DNA from: Isochrysis galbana
Taxonomy: Eukaryota > Haptophyta > Isochrysidales > Isochrysidaceae
DNA: 64,000 nucleotides
NCBI GenBank assembly: GCA_018136815.1
Contig: CM030939.1
Coordinates: 310,001-374,000 of the forward strand
Direction: 5' to 3'
In this document: one piece after another, positions 32,570 to 43,500 of the stretch
How positions within the stretch are numbered: position 1 is the stretch's first letter
How the letters are laid out: the number at the start of each line of letters is the position of its first letter
Translations under genes and position numbers: made by a program
Notes under the pieces: generated by a model
The model's database searches: none
Told to the model about the DNA's origin: nothing
The model's input: the letters and a program-made list of their open reading frames with translations, nothing else

Positions 32570-33198
32570 TCGTCGTCCGTCGCTGTCTGATTGGAGTGTT
32601 TGTTTGGGTTTGATTTCAGTCGAGTTACGTGAGAAAAGTCGTGGGGCGAGAGTCGGAGAGTTTCCTGGGTGTCTGTGTCCTACGTGAGAAAAGCTCCTAT
32701 CGTCAGTCGTCATCCGTCGCTCTCGCTCTCGCTCTCGTCGCTCGCTCTCGCTCTCGTCTAACACGACTCATACCCTACAATCTCTCCTTCCCTCGCCAGT
32801 CCCTGCCATCTGCCATCCCAGTCCTCCTCTCGCTCGCCCTCGCCTCTCGCCTCTCGCCGCTCGCTCGATGTCGCTTTTGCCGCCGTCCTCGCCCTCGCGC
32901 CCTCGCCCAAGCCCGCCTTCCCGCCTTCCTCTGCTGACGGGCTTCAGCCCGTCAGCGTCTCCGAAGTCGTCTCCTCCGCCGCGCCTGCCGCCGGGTTGCC
33001 TCCCTCCTCATTACCCTCAGACCCAATGGGTCTGCCCAATTCGTCAACCATTTTCTAGCGAAGATTTTCGTGGCGGCAGGTGGCCCCCAGGGAGTTTTGT
33101 TGTTTGTTGTGGGCTTTGGAGAATGGTTAAAAAAGTCACCCCCCCATATTAGTAGTTAAAAAGCACTGTTTGACCGCCCTACGTAGGGGCCCTACTAA
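32570..33198. other. Spacer; TCGCTCTCGCTC-rich
   Basis: CTCTCGCTC repeats at 32720-32760 and other Ser/Pro-like shadow frames are present. The block GTTAAAAAGCACTGTTTGACCG at 33153-33176 recurs at 39863-39884. I see no gene. Confidence 0.45.
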
Positions 33199-33269
33199 TG
33201 GACATGGTACATGGTACATGGTACATGGTACATGGACATGGTACATGGTACATGGTACATGGACATGGT
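33199..33269. repeat. ACATGGT microsatellite
   Basis: Ten near-perfect copies of GTACATG/GGACATG words. Confidence 0.9.
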
Positions 33270-33707
33270 GTCTTCCGGTACAGTTTGGAGGGGCAAGCGT
33301 TCCAAGGATTATTTGCCAACGGCGTGCAAAGTGGGTGCGGTACACGTCTGTAATGTGTTCGGCGTGGCATCGCTTGCCTGCTCAACACAGTGGGGGCCTA
33401 GAGCAAGGCGCAAGGCGGCGCGAGTTACGGGTGGATGGATGGGCGTGTCTTTGTGATTTAAAATACTACTAGTAGTAGTAGTACAACATATGGCTCCACA
33501 CGGGCCACCGATTACCTGGGGGAGGCCTCAGACACCGGGGGCGGTAGCCACAGCCGAAGAGGCCCGATACTACCATAATCCGTCCCATATTCAACGGAAA
33601 CGCGACTTGAGAGAGAGGAGTAAGCAGCGGTTCGGGCTTGGGGGGGGGGGGCTGCCGGCCTGCTCGGCTGCCAGCGCGTCGTCCGTCGTGGCGGTACGCC
33701 CCGCCCG

Positions 33708-34553
33708 ATGGCTCTGTGGGCCCTGATGCTCGGCTGTACTCGGCTGAGCGCGAGAGGGCCTGCACTTGGCCGGCGCCAGCTGCTGTCTCTCGCTGGCCTT
33801 GCTCTCTCGCCACTCTTGCAGCGCCCGCCAGTCGTGACAGTTCGGACCGAGTGCGGAGAGATGGCATTTTGCCTCGATGGCAATCCCAAGCTTGTACAAC
33901 ATTTCAGCCGTCTCGTCGCTTCTGGATTTTACGACGGCACCGCGTTTCATGCCATCCACCCCGAGGCAGTCTATGGAGGTGATCCAAGGACTCTATTCGG
34001 CTATGGTCCAGCAGGCACGCTGGTGCGCGGCGACTACTACTATGGCAAGGTGAGGGAGTGGGGGTCCGGGGATGAAGGGTGCCTGCGTGGATATGGTCAG
34101 ACCGAGGCGGAAGGACAACTCTTCTGCGACTTCTCGCGAAGACTTTACGTCGACGTCTCCGAGGAGGGCAGAGGCACTCGAAAGTTTGGCTCGCTTGCCC
34201 TTGTCCTCGGAGGCCAACCGGGGATGACACTGATGCTGCCGCGGCGGACGGTTGGCTCTCAATTTTGCATTTACACGCGCGAGCCACTCGCTTCAGACAG
34301 TCGAGGTGGAGACAGGAGTCCGTCTAACACCCTCCCGGAAACGGACCGCCACCCTGTGATTGGGTCCCTTATAGCTGGCGAGGAAGTGCTTCGAGGCATC
34401 AGTAGGCAAGTAGTTGATAATTCATACCTCTCGGAGAATAGAGGGCGTTCATTGTTAGGCTCGCCTTCATACGCGCGGCCAAGAGACATACCAGTGGAGC
34501 GGCAGAGCGTGTCTTTGATGGCAGTTCGTGGCTGGCCGACTTGGCAGAGCTAG
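33708..34553 (+). CDS. Cyclophilin-like protein with twin-arginine plastid signal
   Basis: This intronless ORF of 281 residues has N-terminal MALWALMLGCTRL, then GRRQLLSLAGLALSPLL, a twin-arginine plus hydrophobic stretch typical of Tat-exported thylakoid-lumen proteins. The body has cyclophilin features: FYDGTAFHAIHPEAVYGGDP, FGSLALVLGG, GSQFCIYTREPL and VIGSLIAGEEVLRGIS. These correspond to the FHRVI, GxLSMA, SQFFI and GxVxxGxdvv blocks. The catalytic Arg of FHRV is replaced (FHAI), so isomerase activity may be weak or absent. Lumen localisation is inference from the signal. There is no neighbouring partner gene. Confidence 0.75.
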   Translation: MALWALMLGCTRLSARGPALGRRQLLSLAGLALSPLLQRPPVVTVRTECGEMAFCLDGNPKLVQHFSRLVASGFYDGTAFHAIHPEAVYGGDPRTLFGYGPAGTLVRGDYYYGKVREWGSGDEGCLRGYGQTEAEGQLFCDFSRRLYVDVSEEGRGTRKFGSLALVLGGQPGMTLMLPRRTVGSQFCIYTREPLASDSRGGDRSPSNTLPETDRHPVIGSLIAGEEVLRGISRQVVDNSYLSENRGRSLLGSPSYARPRDIPVERQSVSLMAVRGWPTWQS

Positions 34554-34689
34554 CTAGAGCAGCGAATGGAATGGTAAGCGTCAATTGTAGAAGCCGCATG
34601 GGAACGGATCCTTTTGTTGTCAGTAGAAGGTTGGATTATTATCGAACTCCGCTATTTCTCTTTGTTACGGTTAGGGGGAGAGCCGCCAA

Positions 34690-35175
34690 CCTATTTTTAT
34701 AAGTGGGGTCAATGGGGGCCTCGCGCCCCCCTCACTCCATCGCGGACACCCAGAACCTACTTTTATAAGTAGGGGTAGGGGTGCCAATGGGGGCCTCGCG
34801 CCCCCCTCTCTCCACCGCGGACACCCCCCGGGGTGGGACCGTACAATCAACCACAGCCCCTGCCCTCTGGCAGGGGCTGGGCAATCATCACACTGGCCCA
34901 GACCCCTAGTGGGCGCGGGCCGTGATTCGCACTCCCACGCCCTGCGTGGGCTTGCCCTCGATCTGACCCCCCCCCCTTCCCTGGTCGCCAGGCATACAGG
35001 GGCCTCTGGGCGGCTCCCATGGCCAGCGAGGCAAGCGTGGGAGGGGCAGGGGGGGCCAGGGGCTGAGCCCCAGCCTCCACTGCCCCCTGAGCTGCCCTGG
35101 GCAGGTCGACCGAGCCCGTACCTACAATGCCTTTGCCGCCCCAAACGGCACGGTTCCCGACTCGTCTTTCGACGC
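34690..35175 (+). mobile_element. Hairpin-start retroposon family, copy 3 (double start)
   Basis: Two hairpin starts occur in tandem: CCTATTT-TTAT-AAGTGGG (34690-34707) and CCTACTT-TTAT-AAGTAGG (34756-34773). Each is followed by a GGGGGCCTCGCGCCCCC hairpin. The family core GGGGCTGAGCCCCAGCCTCC lies at about 35060-35085. Confidence 0.65.
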
Positions 35176-35195
35176 TTTGAGGCAGGGAGAACACC

Positions 35196-35736
35196 GTTAA
35201 GTCGATTTTAAGAGCGATACTTACGAGATACCACCTGCTAGTAACGGCGAAAGTCGGTTTCTTTCAGAGGCTTAAAAAACAACGAGAGAATATGGGGTTA
35301 CACGCCCCTAGCCCCTAGCAACAAACATATTAAGAAAATGATAAGCCCGCTGTACACGGTGGACAAGGATTTCAACATAGGAACGTCGGAGGACCTCTTG
35401 CAAGCGGCAAGAGGTCTGGACCTACGCCACATCACCTAAAGTAGCTAAGCCTCTTAGTCGGAATCACAGCGGTTATTAAAGAGGAGCCTAAGAGATTTAA
35501 GGGAGGATAACCCGAGTCCACAATGGCATAAAGGACGAACCACAGTCTCCCGCCCCCTTCTCTCCAACTCCTGGCCGAAGCAGCGCGCGCGGCCTCCCCG
35601 GAACCAGCTTCTCCGAAAATGAGGGAACTGGGAAAGGGGGAGGGGGTTGTTAGGGGTTAAGGTCGGGTAGTTGGGAGGTACACCAGCACACTGCCTCACG
35701 CCGCACACGTAGCGGGGAATTTTAAGAAGATTTTTT
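35196..35736 (+). mobile_element. 5'-truncated LINE insertion with 20-bp target duplication
   Basis: The insert matches 350-880 (ORF2 end, 3' UTR, T-run), with a CCCCTAG duplication that shifts the frame near 35315. It is flanked by identical 20-base copies of TTTGAGGCAGGGAGAACACC at 35176-35195 and 35737-35756. This is classic target-primed reverse transcription. The insertion separates the piggyBac ORF from its upstream sequence. Confidence 0.9.
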
Positions 35737-35747
35737 TTTGAGGCAGG

Positions 35748-35798
35748 GAGAACACCTGCCGCCAATGCTCAACCAGAGCATCGGCGGCAGGTGTTCTC
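35748..35798. repeat. 23-bp inverted repeat at the piggyBac ORF start
   Basis: GAGAACACCTGCCGCC... (35748-35770) pairs with 35776-35798 across the 5-base loop AACCA, with one mismatch. The ATG of the transposase (35800) follows immediately. Confidence 0.85.
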
Positions 35799-35799
35799 T

Positions 35800-37935
35800 A
35801 TGCGAGGGAAAATCACCATCAACACGAACAAATATAAGGGCTACATTCAAGCGCTGGGTAGCGAGAGCTTCCAGCACGCTCGATCATTCACCCTCGCCGA
35901 CATTGATTGGTACATGGCCGCCCTCATCCTGAACGGCCTGAGTCCGGTGCCATCCATTGAGGCTCTCCACAAGAACAGCTGGGCGCTGAAGGGCAATCGC
36001 GCGGCGGATCTGCTCACACGCGACCGCTTCCGAGAGATAACGGCCCTCTTTCACATTTCAGATCCCATGCTTGAGGTAAAGAAGGGAGCCTCGCCGAGAT
36101 TTGATGTGCTCTTTAAAGTGCGGCCATTGCTAGATCATTTCCTCGAAAACGCGATGAAGTGTGTCACGCCGGGTGAGAAGGCCTCAATTGATGAAATCAC
36201 GTGGGGATTTCAAGGTCGACAAGCGGACCTAAAGCAAAGATGCGGCAAATTCAAGCGCGCTGGCGATGGCATCCAAGCCGACGCTCTCGTCCTTGATGGC
36301 GGCTATCTTTTTTACTGCGTCTTTCGCGGAGACAACACGGTGCCAACATTCGTGAAGGAGTTTTCGCCGCTTCACAATCGTTGCTTGCTATTGTTGTCGA
36401 AGCTCAAATTGGATGGATCTAAGATCTACTGGGACAATCTTTATCCTTCGCTTGTTGTTTGCGCTGCTTTGGCAAAAGGCGGGACATACACCACGACTTC
36501 ACCGGGTGGCGCACATTATGGCAAAGGAGTCTCCATCAAAGTGCCAGTCATTCTAACGAACGGCACTTGTCGCACTAACCGTGGAGTGCCTGTTCAATGC
36601 CGGCAGCCAAGCAAAGTTGGGCTAAGTAAAGCGGCATTGGATGCATTGAAAGCCAAGCCCCCTGCCGAGCGCGTGAAATCTTGCGTGACTCTGGGAGAGC
36701 CGCGTGTCCTGTGCGTTTCTTATTTCGACAACGGTCCCGTTCACATGTTGTCCACTATTCACAGTAGTGATAGGTTCGTAACTGTGAAGAAGACGGTGTA
36801 CGATACCGCAGAAAAGGCGCACAAAGACATTGATGTATTGCGGTTGGAAATAATTCACGACTACAATCAGCATATGAATAACGTGGACCGTTTCGATCAA
36901 TTATCTCATTATTACAACCTGGACGGCATGGGTTGGCGCGATCGTAAGTGGTGGCATCCCGTCTTCAAGGGCTTGTTGAAAGCTTGCTGCGACAATGCAT
37001 ATTGCCTCTACAAGAAGCAGTTCGAACTTGAAAAAGCGGCGGAGATCGTGGCTATCCAAGCACTGCTCAATATGGGTACAGCGCTATCTGACTCCCCAGC
37101 TAGCAATACTCGCAGGTGAATGTGGGTTTGAATTTTCGCCTTTCCGAAACACAGACACAACGTCACAACAACTCACAAAAGCCCAATATCAAAATGCAAT
37201 ACTCAGCCGTTCCAGGGGCTCGCGACGCCACAGACACACACCGGTACTAATTCGTCGCTTGGCCATTGCAAATACGCTGTTACACTTCACACCTCTACCC
37301 CTCCACTCAGAATTGAAGCCATAAAGGAGAAGGAAAAGAGAATCCAACGGAAGAAGCACATGTCACACTTTCATTTTCTCGAGAAGATTTCGGAGGGTTT
37401 GTTCATCGAGGGCCTGAACCATGGCCGGCCCGAGGCCGAGCACATAAAGCTCGACGAGTACACCGCCGAACAGCTTGCGGAGCTTGTCGAAACGACGAAG
37501 CGTCGATGCCAGCGCCCTCGAGTGAGGAACCCGCGTCAAAATGTGTTCGAAGATTTCCTATGCGCACAGGGTGAGGACCTACGTGAGCACAGCATCAGGT
37601 CAGTGCCAAAGTGGGCGGTTGAGCGGGGCCGCGCCTACTGCGCCTTCGGAGCCTGCCCTGATGCAGCGAGCAAGGCCAGCAGCTCGTCTCACAGGCACAA
37701 GCAAGCACCGCGTGCAAAAGCAGGCTCAGGTGTGTGGTGCACGCGGTGCAATCGTGCGTTCCATCCAGCGTGCTACACCATTTACCATCGCGGCGCACAA
37801 TCGTTCGACGAGCTCGCCGTCAAGACGCCGCCTGCCAACAAGAAGTCGAATAAAGCTGCGGGCTCATCGCGAGGCGCCAAGAGGCGCCTCATGGACTCCG
37901 ACTCCGAAGACAACTCGATTGAGCCGCAGTCGTGA
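35800..37935 (+). CDS. piggyBac-type transposase
   Basis: Exons 35800-37115 and 37311-37935 join in phase 2 to give 646 residues. Three catalytic aspartates are visible: D131 in SIDEITWGFQG, D212 in YWDNLYPS, and D363 in MNNVDRFDQL, matching the DDD blocks of DDE_Tnp_1_7. Exon 2 supplies the C-terminal cysteine-rich finger (CAFGAC, WCTRC, HPACYTIYH) that piggyBac uses to bind its ends. The finger returns only when the intron is removed. All key residues are present, so it may be active or domesticated. The N-terminus may once have been longer, because a LINE sits directly upstream. I found no TTAA-flanked terminal repeats. Confidence 0.85.
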
Positions 37936-38905
37936 CGTGTGCACAGGGGAAAGGGGGGGGGGGTGAGCCTGCGGTCCTAGTGTGCGCGTTTCTGGGCACG
38001 CGGACTCGACGGAAGTAATTGCTTGTGCAGGGGTAATGGTCTGATGCGCATGCGCGCGCGTGTCCTCGCGTGAGGCAAGCCCAGTGCTTGGGTGAGGTGA
38101 AGCACCTGTCGCGGTGCGTGCGCGCAGCGCTGCTCGAGTGGTAGAAAGTGTGCTCTAGCTCGCGGTGCGCGTCGATCCACGGGGTGAGACTTGCATATGA
38201 TTGGGCTTATGTATCGAGACGCCTTCCCATACCCATACAGCCGCCATCGCGGCGGTGAAGGAGGCATGGGAAGTGGCGGCGCACCATGGCGCCGGCGTGC
38301 AGCACCTTCAGAGGTGCTTCGCCGTTTAAGAGATAGTTATAATTTGGCAAAACTATAATCAATTTGATCTTTTTCTCCTGCGGCGGCGCGCGATGGCGGC
38401 CGCAGCGATGGTCGCTGGCCTCGCCAGTGGCCTCGCACGCGGCCTGTGGCGGCTCTGGCGAGGGTCTGCGCGGCCAGGAGGCCAGCATGCACCCCCTCCC
38501 ACCATACTGAGGCGGTGCCGCGTGTGATGGGCCAGCCCATCATGCGCAGCACCGTCATTTTGACGGCTCGCGGCCAGCCGCGCACTGTACGTGCGCGAGA
38601 GGCTGGCAGCAGATGCCAGCAGGGGCGAGGTGGAGGGCGCAGGCGACGCCGTGCGATCGCGCAGGGCTCTGTACTGCCTGTCCGGAGGTAACCGTGCCCG
38701 GGGAACGCAGGCGCGCGTCGCACAGCGCGACCTGTGGTGCACTTTTGTGGTCGACGTCAATTTCGCACGAGCGCGAAAACGTTTTTGGGTCTGTGTGTTG
38801 GATGGCGTCGAAAATGTGCATATTTCTTATGAGATTCTGCCTAATATACCCATTTCCAGGGTAATTCCCTAAAAATCGCGTGATAAAACCTCAATCTGGA
38901 CTTGG
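37936..38905. other. Downstream of piggyBac; no supported gene
   Basis: GC-rich DNA with shadow frames. Inverted GGCGGC/GCCGCC words at 38225-38300 are visible. I could not identify a transposon right end. Confidence 0.4.
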
Positions 38906-38922
38906 GTGAATTTTCACCCTTA

Positions 38923-39835
38923 AAACAACTGAGCGTTAGTACCACTACTCCCACTAGCCCGGTACTATCACGACACCCCTCAGCGCACTTGCCCGCACGC
39001 CTTGGAGTGATGGCACAGACACAGACACATATGCATCCCTACAAATCTCCCCCCTCGCAAACCCCCGGCTCCCATTATAACTCCCCACAAGTTACAATGG
39101 GGGAAAACCCAGTGGGGCGGACCGACCTACGTCGGGCGACCCACCGGGGAAAAACACCGGGGGGGGGGGGGGGAGGGACCTCTCGTCGAGAAGCAGAACG
39201 GCCCTTACAGCTCGCGCCGCGAGCAGTCCTCGAAGAAATAATGACTCCGCCCCCCAATACCTGCCACAGGGACGTCTTGAGCCACTCCCTTCTTCTCGCC
39301 CCTCCTGTCGCCAGCCGCCCCCCTTCGCCCGTTTGCTAACGCAAACGGGGCCCGTTTCTTACCGCACTCCATCGGGGGGGGGTGCAAATCCCCCCCTCTC
39401 CCTCTCTCCATTCTCCTCCACCCCTCTCCCTGCGGCGCGTCGCCATGCGGCGCGTCACGGCCTGCTCCTGGGAGCTCCCAGAGGGCCAGCAAGGGCAGCT
39501 CAGGGGGCAGTGGAGGCTGGGGCTCAGCCCCTGGCCCCCCCTGCCTCTCCCACGCTTGCCACGCTGGCCATTGGAGCCTCCCGGTGGCCTCTGTCTGCCT
39601 TGCGACCAGGGGAGGGGAGGGAGTCAGCTCGAGGGCAGGCCCATGCTGGGCGTGGGAGTGCGAGTCTCGGCCCGCGCCCACTAGGGGTCTGGGCCAGAGT
39701 GTTGATTGCCCAGCCCCTGCCAAAGGGCAGGGGCTCGGGTTGATTGTACGGGCCCACCCCGGGGGGTGTCCGCGATGGAGAGAGGGGGGCGCGAGGCCCG
39801 CATTGCCCATTGACCCCCACTTATAAAAGTAGGTT
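38923..39835 (-). mobile_element. Hairpin-start retroposon, full copy with 17-bp target duplication
   Basis: Identical 17-base flanks GTGAATTTTCACCCTTA lie at 38906-38922 and 39836-39852. On the minus strand the insert begins exactly with AACC and the hairpin CCTACTT-TTAT-AAGTGGG, and runs through GGACACCCC and the CCAGGGGCTGAGCCCC core to its 3' end at 38923. This fixes the element boundaries at 913 bp. It has no ORF of its own that I trust. Confidence 0.8.
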
Positions 39836-39889
39836 GTGAATTTTCACCCTTAGAAGTTAGAAGTTAAAAGGGGTGTTTGACCGCCCTAG

Positions 39890-40029
39890 TATTTTTCGAA
39901 AATTTTGCCGGAGGACCCCGGATTTTTTTGCTGATCTCTCATTCCAGAACCTAGAGGGAGCTTATTTAGGTCCTCGTTTGCCCATTACCGATGGTGCCCT
40001 TCGCACCCCCCTAGTGAGTGACCGGGCTA
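39890..40029 (+). mobile_element. Relic of the minisatellite transposon (right end)
   Basis: It matches the right end of the 12816-15678 element from TTTTTCGAAAATTTTGCCGG to AGTGAGTGACCGGGCTA. The internal repeat is missing. The 38923-39835 retroposon sits just upstream. Confidence 0.75.
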
Positions 40030-40721
40030 GCAGTCTGCTGAGAAGGTCTTCGGTGTTCATGAGGGCCTCGCGAAGCACCTTCGCGGGTGCTTCCGCCCGT
40101 CTCTTAAATTAGCCCTCTAGCGTTAGAAATGGTTTGGCTTACAAGGGGCCGCTCGGTAGTAGTCTCGGCGGTCCAGTCCAGAACGGCCAGTTGTACGGGC
40201 GCGAACTATGGGCGAGACCGATTCCTCAAGATTCACTTCTGATTCCCTCCCGTCCTATGGTGAGATTCGAGCAAGATGCACTTCCGTCCGTGAGATTTCC
40301 TGGCCACCGCCCCCTCCCCTCTCTCTGAGGTCTTGTCGCGAGCGCCGCCACGCTGACGACTTTCCTTCGAGGGGCCGAGTGAGACGCCGAACCGAAAACG
40401 TGCGAGAACCCGCTTCCCCAACATCGAGGCGTCCGATGGGGTTGCAGACATCGCAAGATGAGACGGGTGTACCCGGCCTCGCCCCCCGCGCGGAAGCCGC
40501 CACCATTTAGGAATCGACCTTCAGATTCCCAGTGGGAGACTGGGCCCTCCCTCCCCCTTTGGATGATCCCCGGCGCACCTCGCGTAAGAGATTCCATCGC
40601 ACTGTGGCTGTCATCAGTCAGATACGATCGCCCCCTGCGCCGGGGGGGAGAAGGGGCGAGCGGGAGGGGGGGCGGGGGGAGAAGCTTGTCGAGGTGCCCG
40701 CCTCTCTCTCCCCCTCTCGCC

Positions 40722-40722
40722 C

Positions 40723-40773
<51 letters not shown>

Positions 40774-40910
40774 CTGTCTCTCTCTCTCTCTTGCTGTCTC
40801 TCTCTCTCCCTCCCTCTCTCCCCCACCTCTCTCTCCCTCCCTCCCTCGCTCCCTCTCTTTCCGTCTCTCTCCCCTCCCTCTCCCTTCCCCTTCCCCCCCT
40901 CCCCTCCCCC
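40722..40910. repeat. CT microsatellite and CCCTCT-rich tract
   Basis: A long (CT)n run with TTGCTGTCTCTC interruptions, then CCTCCCTCTC repeats. Open frames on both strands here are artefacts. The pyrimidine bias continues to about 41530. Confidence 0.9.
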
Positions 40911-41532
40911 GGCCTCCCCGTCCGCGTGCACACCTCGCTCCCCCGTCCTCGTCTTCCTCTCGTAGAGTAATCCTTTACGTTGTTTTTCTTATCGTTCCGC
41001 CCCTTTCCTGCTGGCCGTCTGCCGGCCTCCGGTCGTCTGCTGGTGGAGCGCGCGTGCCGGCCTCCCCCCCCACCCCCCCTCCTAGGTGCTGGCAGAGGCC
41101 GACCGAGCGGCACGACCGAATTCCGTGTGAACGGGCCTGACTTTTCTATATTTCGGGGTGCCCCGGCTCCTCGAAAGCCGGCCACCTCCCACTCGCTCTA
41201 ACCCCCCCCCCCCCCCCTCTCCCTCCTGCCCCTCCCCCGCTCGCGTGACTCTCTTCTCCCTCTCCTCTCCTCTCCTTTTCCCTCCTTCCTTCCCTCTCTC
41301 CTCGCCTCTTCTCCCTCCCTCTCGCTCTCTCTTCGCTCTCCACACCCCTCTCCCCGACTCCCCCCCCCCTCTCTCCTCTCAACCTCTCTCCTTTCTCAAC
41401 CACCCTCCGCGCGCTCTCCCCGCCGTTTCCCCTCTTTTCCCTGTCCTTCTCTCAGTATCTTCTAGAACCGCAGACCACCCAGTGCCCCGCTCCTCAACCT
41501 CCCTCTCTCCCTCCCTCCCTCCCTCCCTCTCC

Positions 41533-42161
41533 ATGCCCTCCCTCCACTCAGCGGCGGCCGCGCTGCTGCTCGCCGGCGTCGCGCTGTGCGAGAGCATTCC
41601 ACCGCCCGTCGGCGCGCACTACACGCGCACGCTCGCCCTCCCAGTCCTCGGCCAGCAGACTGTAGAGCTCTCCATCCTCTCCTCCACCGTCGCCCGCCTC
41701 TGCATGAAGGGGGCCATCTCTCTGGACGAACCGGTCAAGTACTACCCCTCACCAGACGGAGGACTGGGATTTGCTCTTTCAGACGCCACCCAGGCGCTCC
41801 TCAAGCGCCTGCGCACCTCGCTGCGCTCCGCAGGGTGAGCAAGAGCACCGCCGCGCGGTGCGCCGAGAGGGAGCCATACTGCCTCTCTCTCCTCACCGTT
41901 ACCCAAGCTGAGGCTCGCGTGCGCTCACCAGCTCATTGGAGCCCGTCGTCATCGCTTGCCTTCCTCCCTTCTCTCCAACCTCTTCTGATCTCGCCTGGTC
42001 TGCCCCTCCCTCTTGCCCATAGGTATGTCGCACATGAGGACTCTGCATGGGTGACTGTTGCTCCGGGCCCGCTGCCTGCCATTAAGATCAAGCTGGACCG
42101 CACCGGTGGCGCGCAGCCGCCGGGACTCCGGGGAGACTTCACGGACTTCATCCTCGAATGA
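41533..42161 (+). CDS. Small secreted protein of unknown function
   Basis: Exons 41533-41834 and 42023-42161 join in phase 2 (146 residues). A signal peptide is clear: MPSLHSAAAALLLAGVALCES. The mature part alternates polar and hydrophobic residues (TRTLALPVLGQQTVELSILS, WVTVAPGPLPAIKIKLDRT), as in a small beta-sandwich or barrel. It has only one or two cysteines. I do not recognise a family. A long CT-rich leader precedes the ATG, as for the carrier gene at 60732. After the TGA the same frame stays open for 55 codons. Confidence 0.65.
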
Positions 42162-43279
42162 CTCATTGCGCTCCGCCGGATGCTCATTACCGCTGTTGCC
42201 ACGCCGGTGCGCGCGTTGGCAGCCAATCCGCTGCGTGCGCTAATCGGTGCGACCAAGTCCCGCAGCGCCTCTATTAGCATCTGGTGGAGCAGGCTTGTGC
42301 CGATGAAGGCGCCCCTGCGCGCCTGACTTCCTTCTGGCGCACGAGCGCGTTGGCCGCGCTTTCACCATCCGGCCTTCGGAAGTGCTCGTGTGCATCAACT
42401 TGTCCACTTGCTCTTGGCCTCGGCTCTACACCACTATGTGGACCAAGTGCATCCCCTCAATCTTTAGTAAGATTTTCAAGCACGGAGTCCATGGGAAATG
42501 GGTCCGCGAGCTTGCCTTCACCGCCACCCTGCTTCTCAGCGTCGGGCAGCCGACTGCCCATGCTACTCAAGTAGTCTGCTGCTCACGGCGTCGTAGAGCA
42601 TTGAGGAGGGTAAGGCGTCGGCATTTTGGAAGGGCAGCTCTTGCGCTTTGACATTGTCTTGTAGTCCTATACAAGGTCTTTTGCCGTGCGTGCGCCTTTG
42701 CACGCGGCTTCGACCTAGAAGGTCATTGGCCATGCACGTCTGCGTGCGTCCGCCGCTACTCATGTCCGCCGCTACTCATGTGCTGCTGAGACTGACATTT
42801 AGGAGGTGAAACAGGGCTAGCAGCGCGCTTTTCGTGGACAACGATGCTGCGCAAAGACGAGACGTGATTTGCGTGCTTGTCAGTCGGTCTCATTTGATCA
42901 TGCGCCGACGTGTGTGCGCGTGAAAGCAAGACCGAGCTGCTCCAAACTGCAAGTGTGTACAGCATATGCACGTTCTGCGATGCGTGTTGCGTCTGTGAGC
43001 TCCTATGCTTTGCGTCCGTATGTGTTGGTGTTGGTGTGTTGCACTTTGTGATGCGATAGGCTGTGCGGCAGTGTTCCATGTACTTAGTGAGGTGAGCGCG
43101 AAGCCGTCGCTGTCGCGGCCAGTGCGTGCAGCATGTGTCTGTGTACCGTCTATGTTGTATGTAGCCGTACGGGCTTCATTGCTTGCGTTTTGCGATTATC
43201 TGCTTCATGCATGCGAGTGCGTGTGTGGCAAGGGGGGGGAGGGGGGACGGGAACCGTCAGGCGCTCGAAGGGGGGCGCG
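42162..43279. other. Spacer; open frames without recognised domains
   Basis: Frames at 42160-42330 and 42360-42650 have protein-like composition but no motif. TG-rich sequence at 42880-43060. I see no gene that I can support. Confidence 0.35.
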
Positions 43280-43500
43280 ATTGTGATATCACGCCATGCG
43301 GCGGCGTCGCGTAGGGGAGTTTCCAGACGCAGGGGGAGGGGGCGTGGGGGGGCTCGGAATCTACGAGAGAAGAATAGGGGATGCCGCCGCCTCCGGCTCC
43401 GGGCGCGGGCGCAAACGGCCCTATGGTCTGTGGAGATGGACTGACCACAGGAGCACCGGGTAAGGCTCTTGAGACTCCGTCATTGGCAGCAAGCCACGCA
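43280..43500 (+). ncRNA. Candidate structured RNA, copy 2
   Basis: It shares GGGAGTTTCCAG, GTGGAGATG..ACTGACCA and GAGACTCC with 30740-30886. The stem is AGGAGC (43449-43454) with GCTCTT (43465-43470), where copy 1 has AGGAACC/GGTTCCT, so both sides changed together. Confidence 0.3.

Noticed and set aside
38359..38760. 133-residue minus-strand ORF
   Set aside because: It is Arg/Ala/Ser-rich GC-driven sequence with no motif, and other frames are open as well.
40226..41185. 319-residue minus-strand ORF
   Set aside because: It spans the CT-rich tract and is compositionally biased (Arg-Glu-Gly), with no domain.
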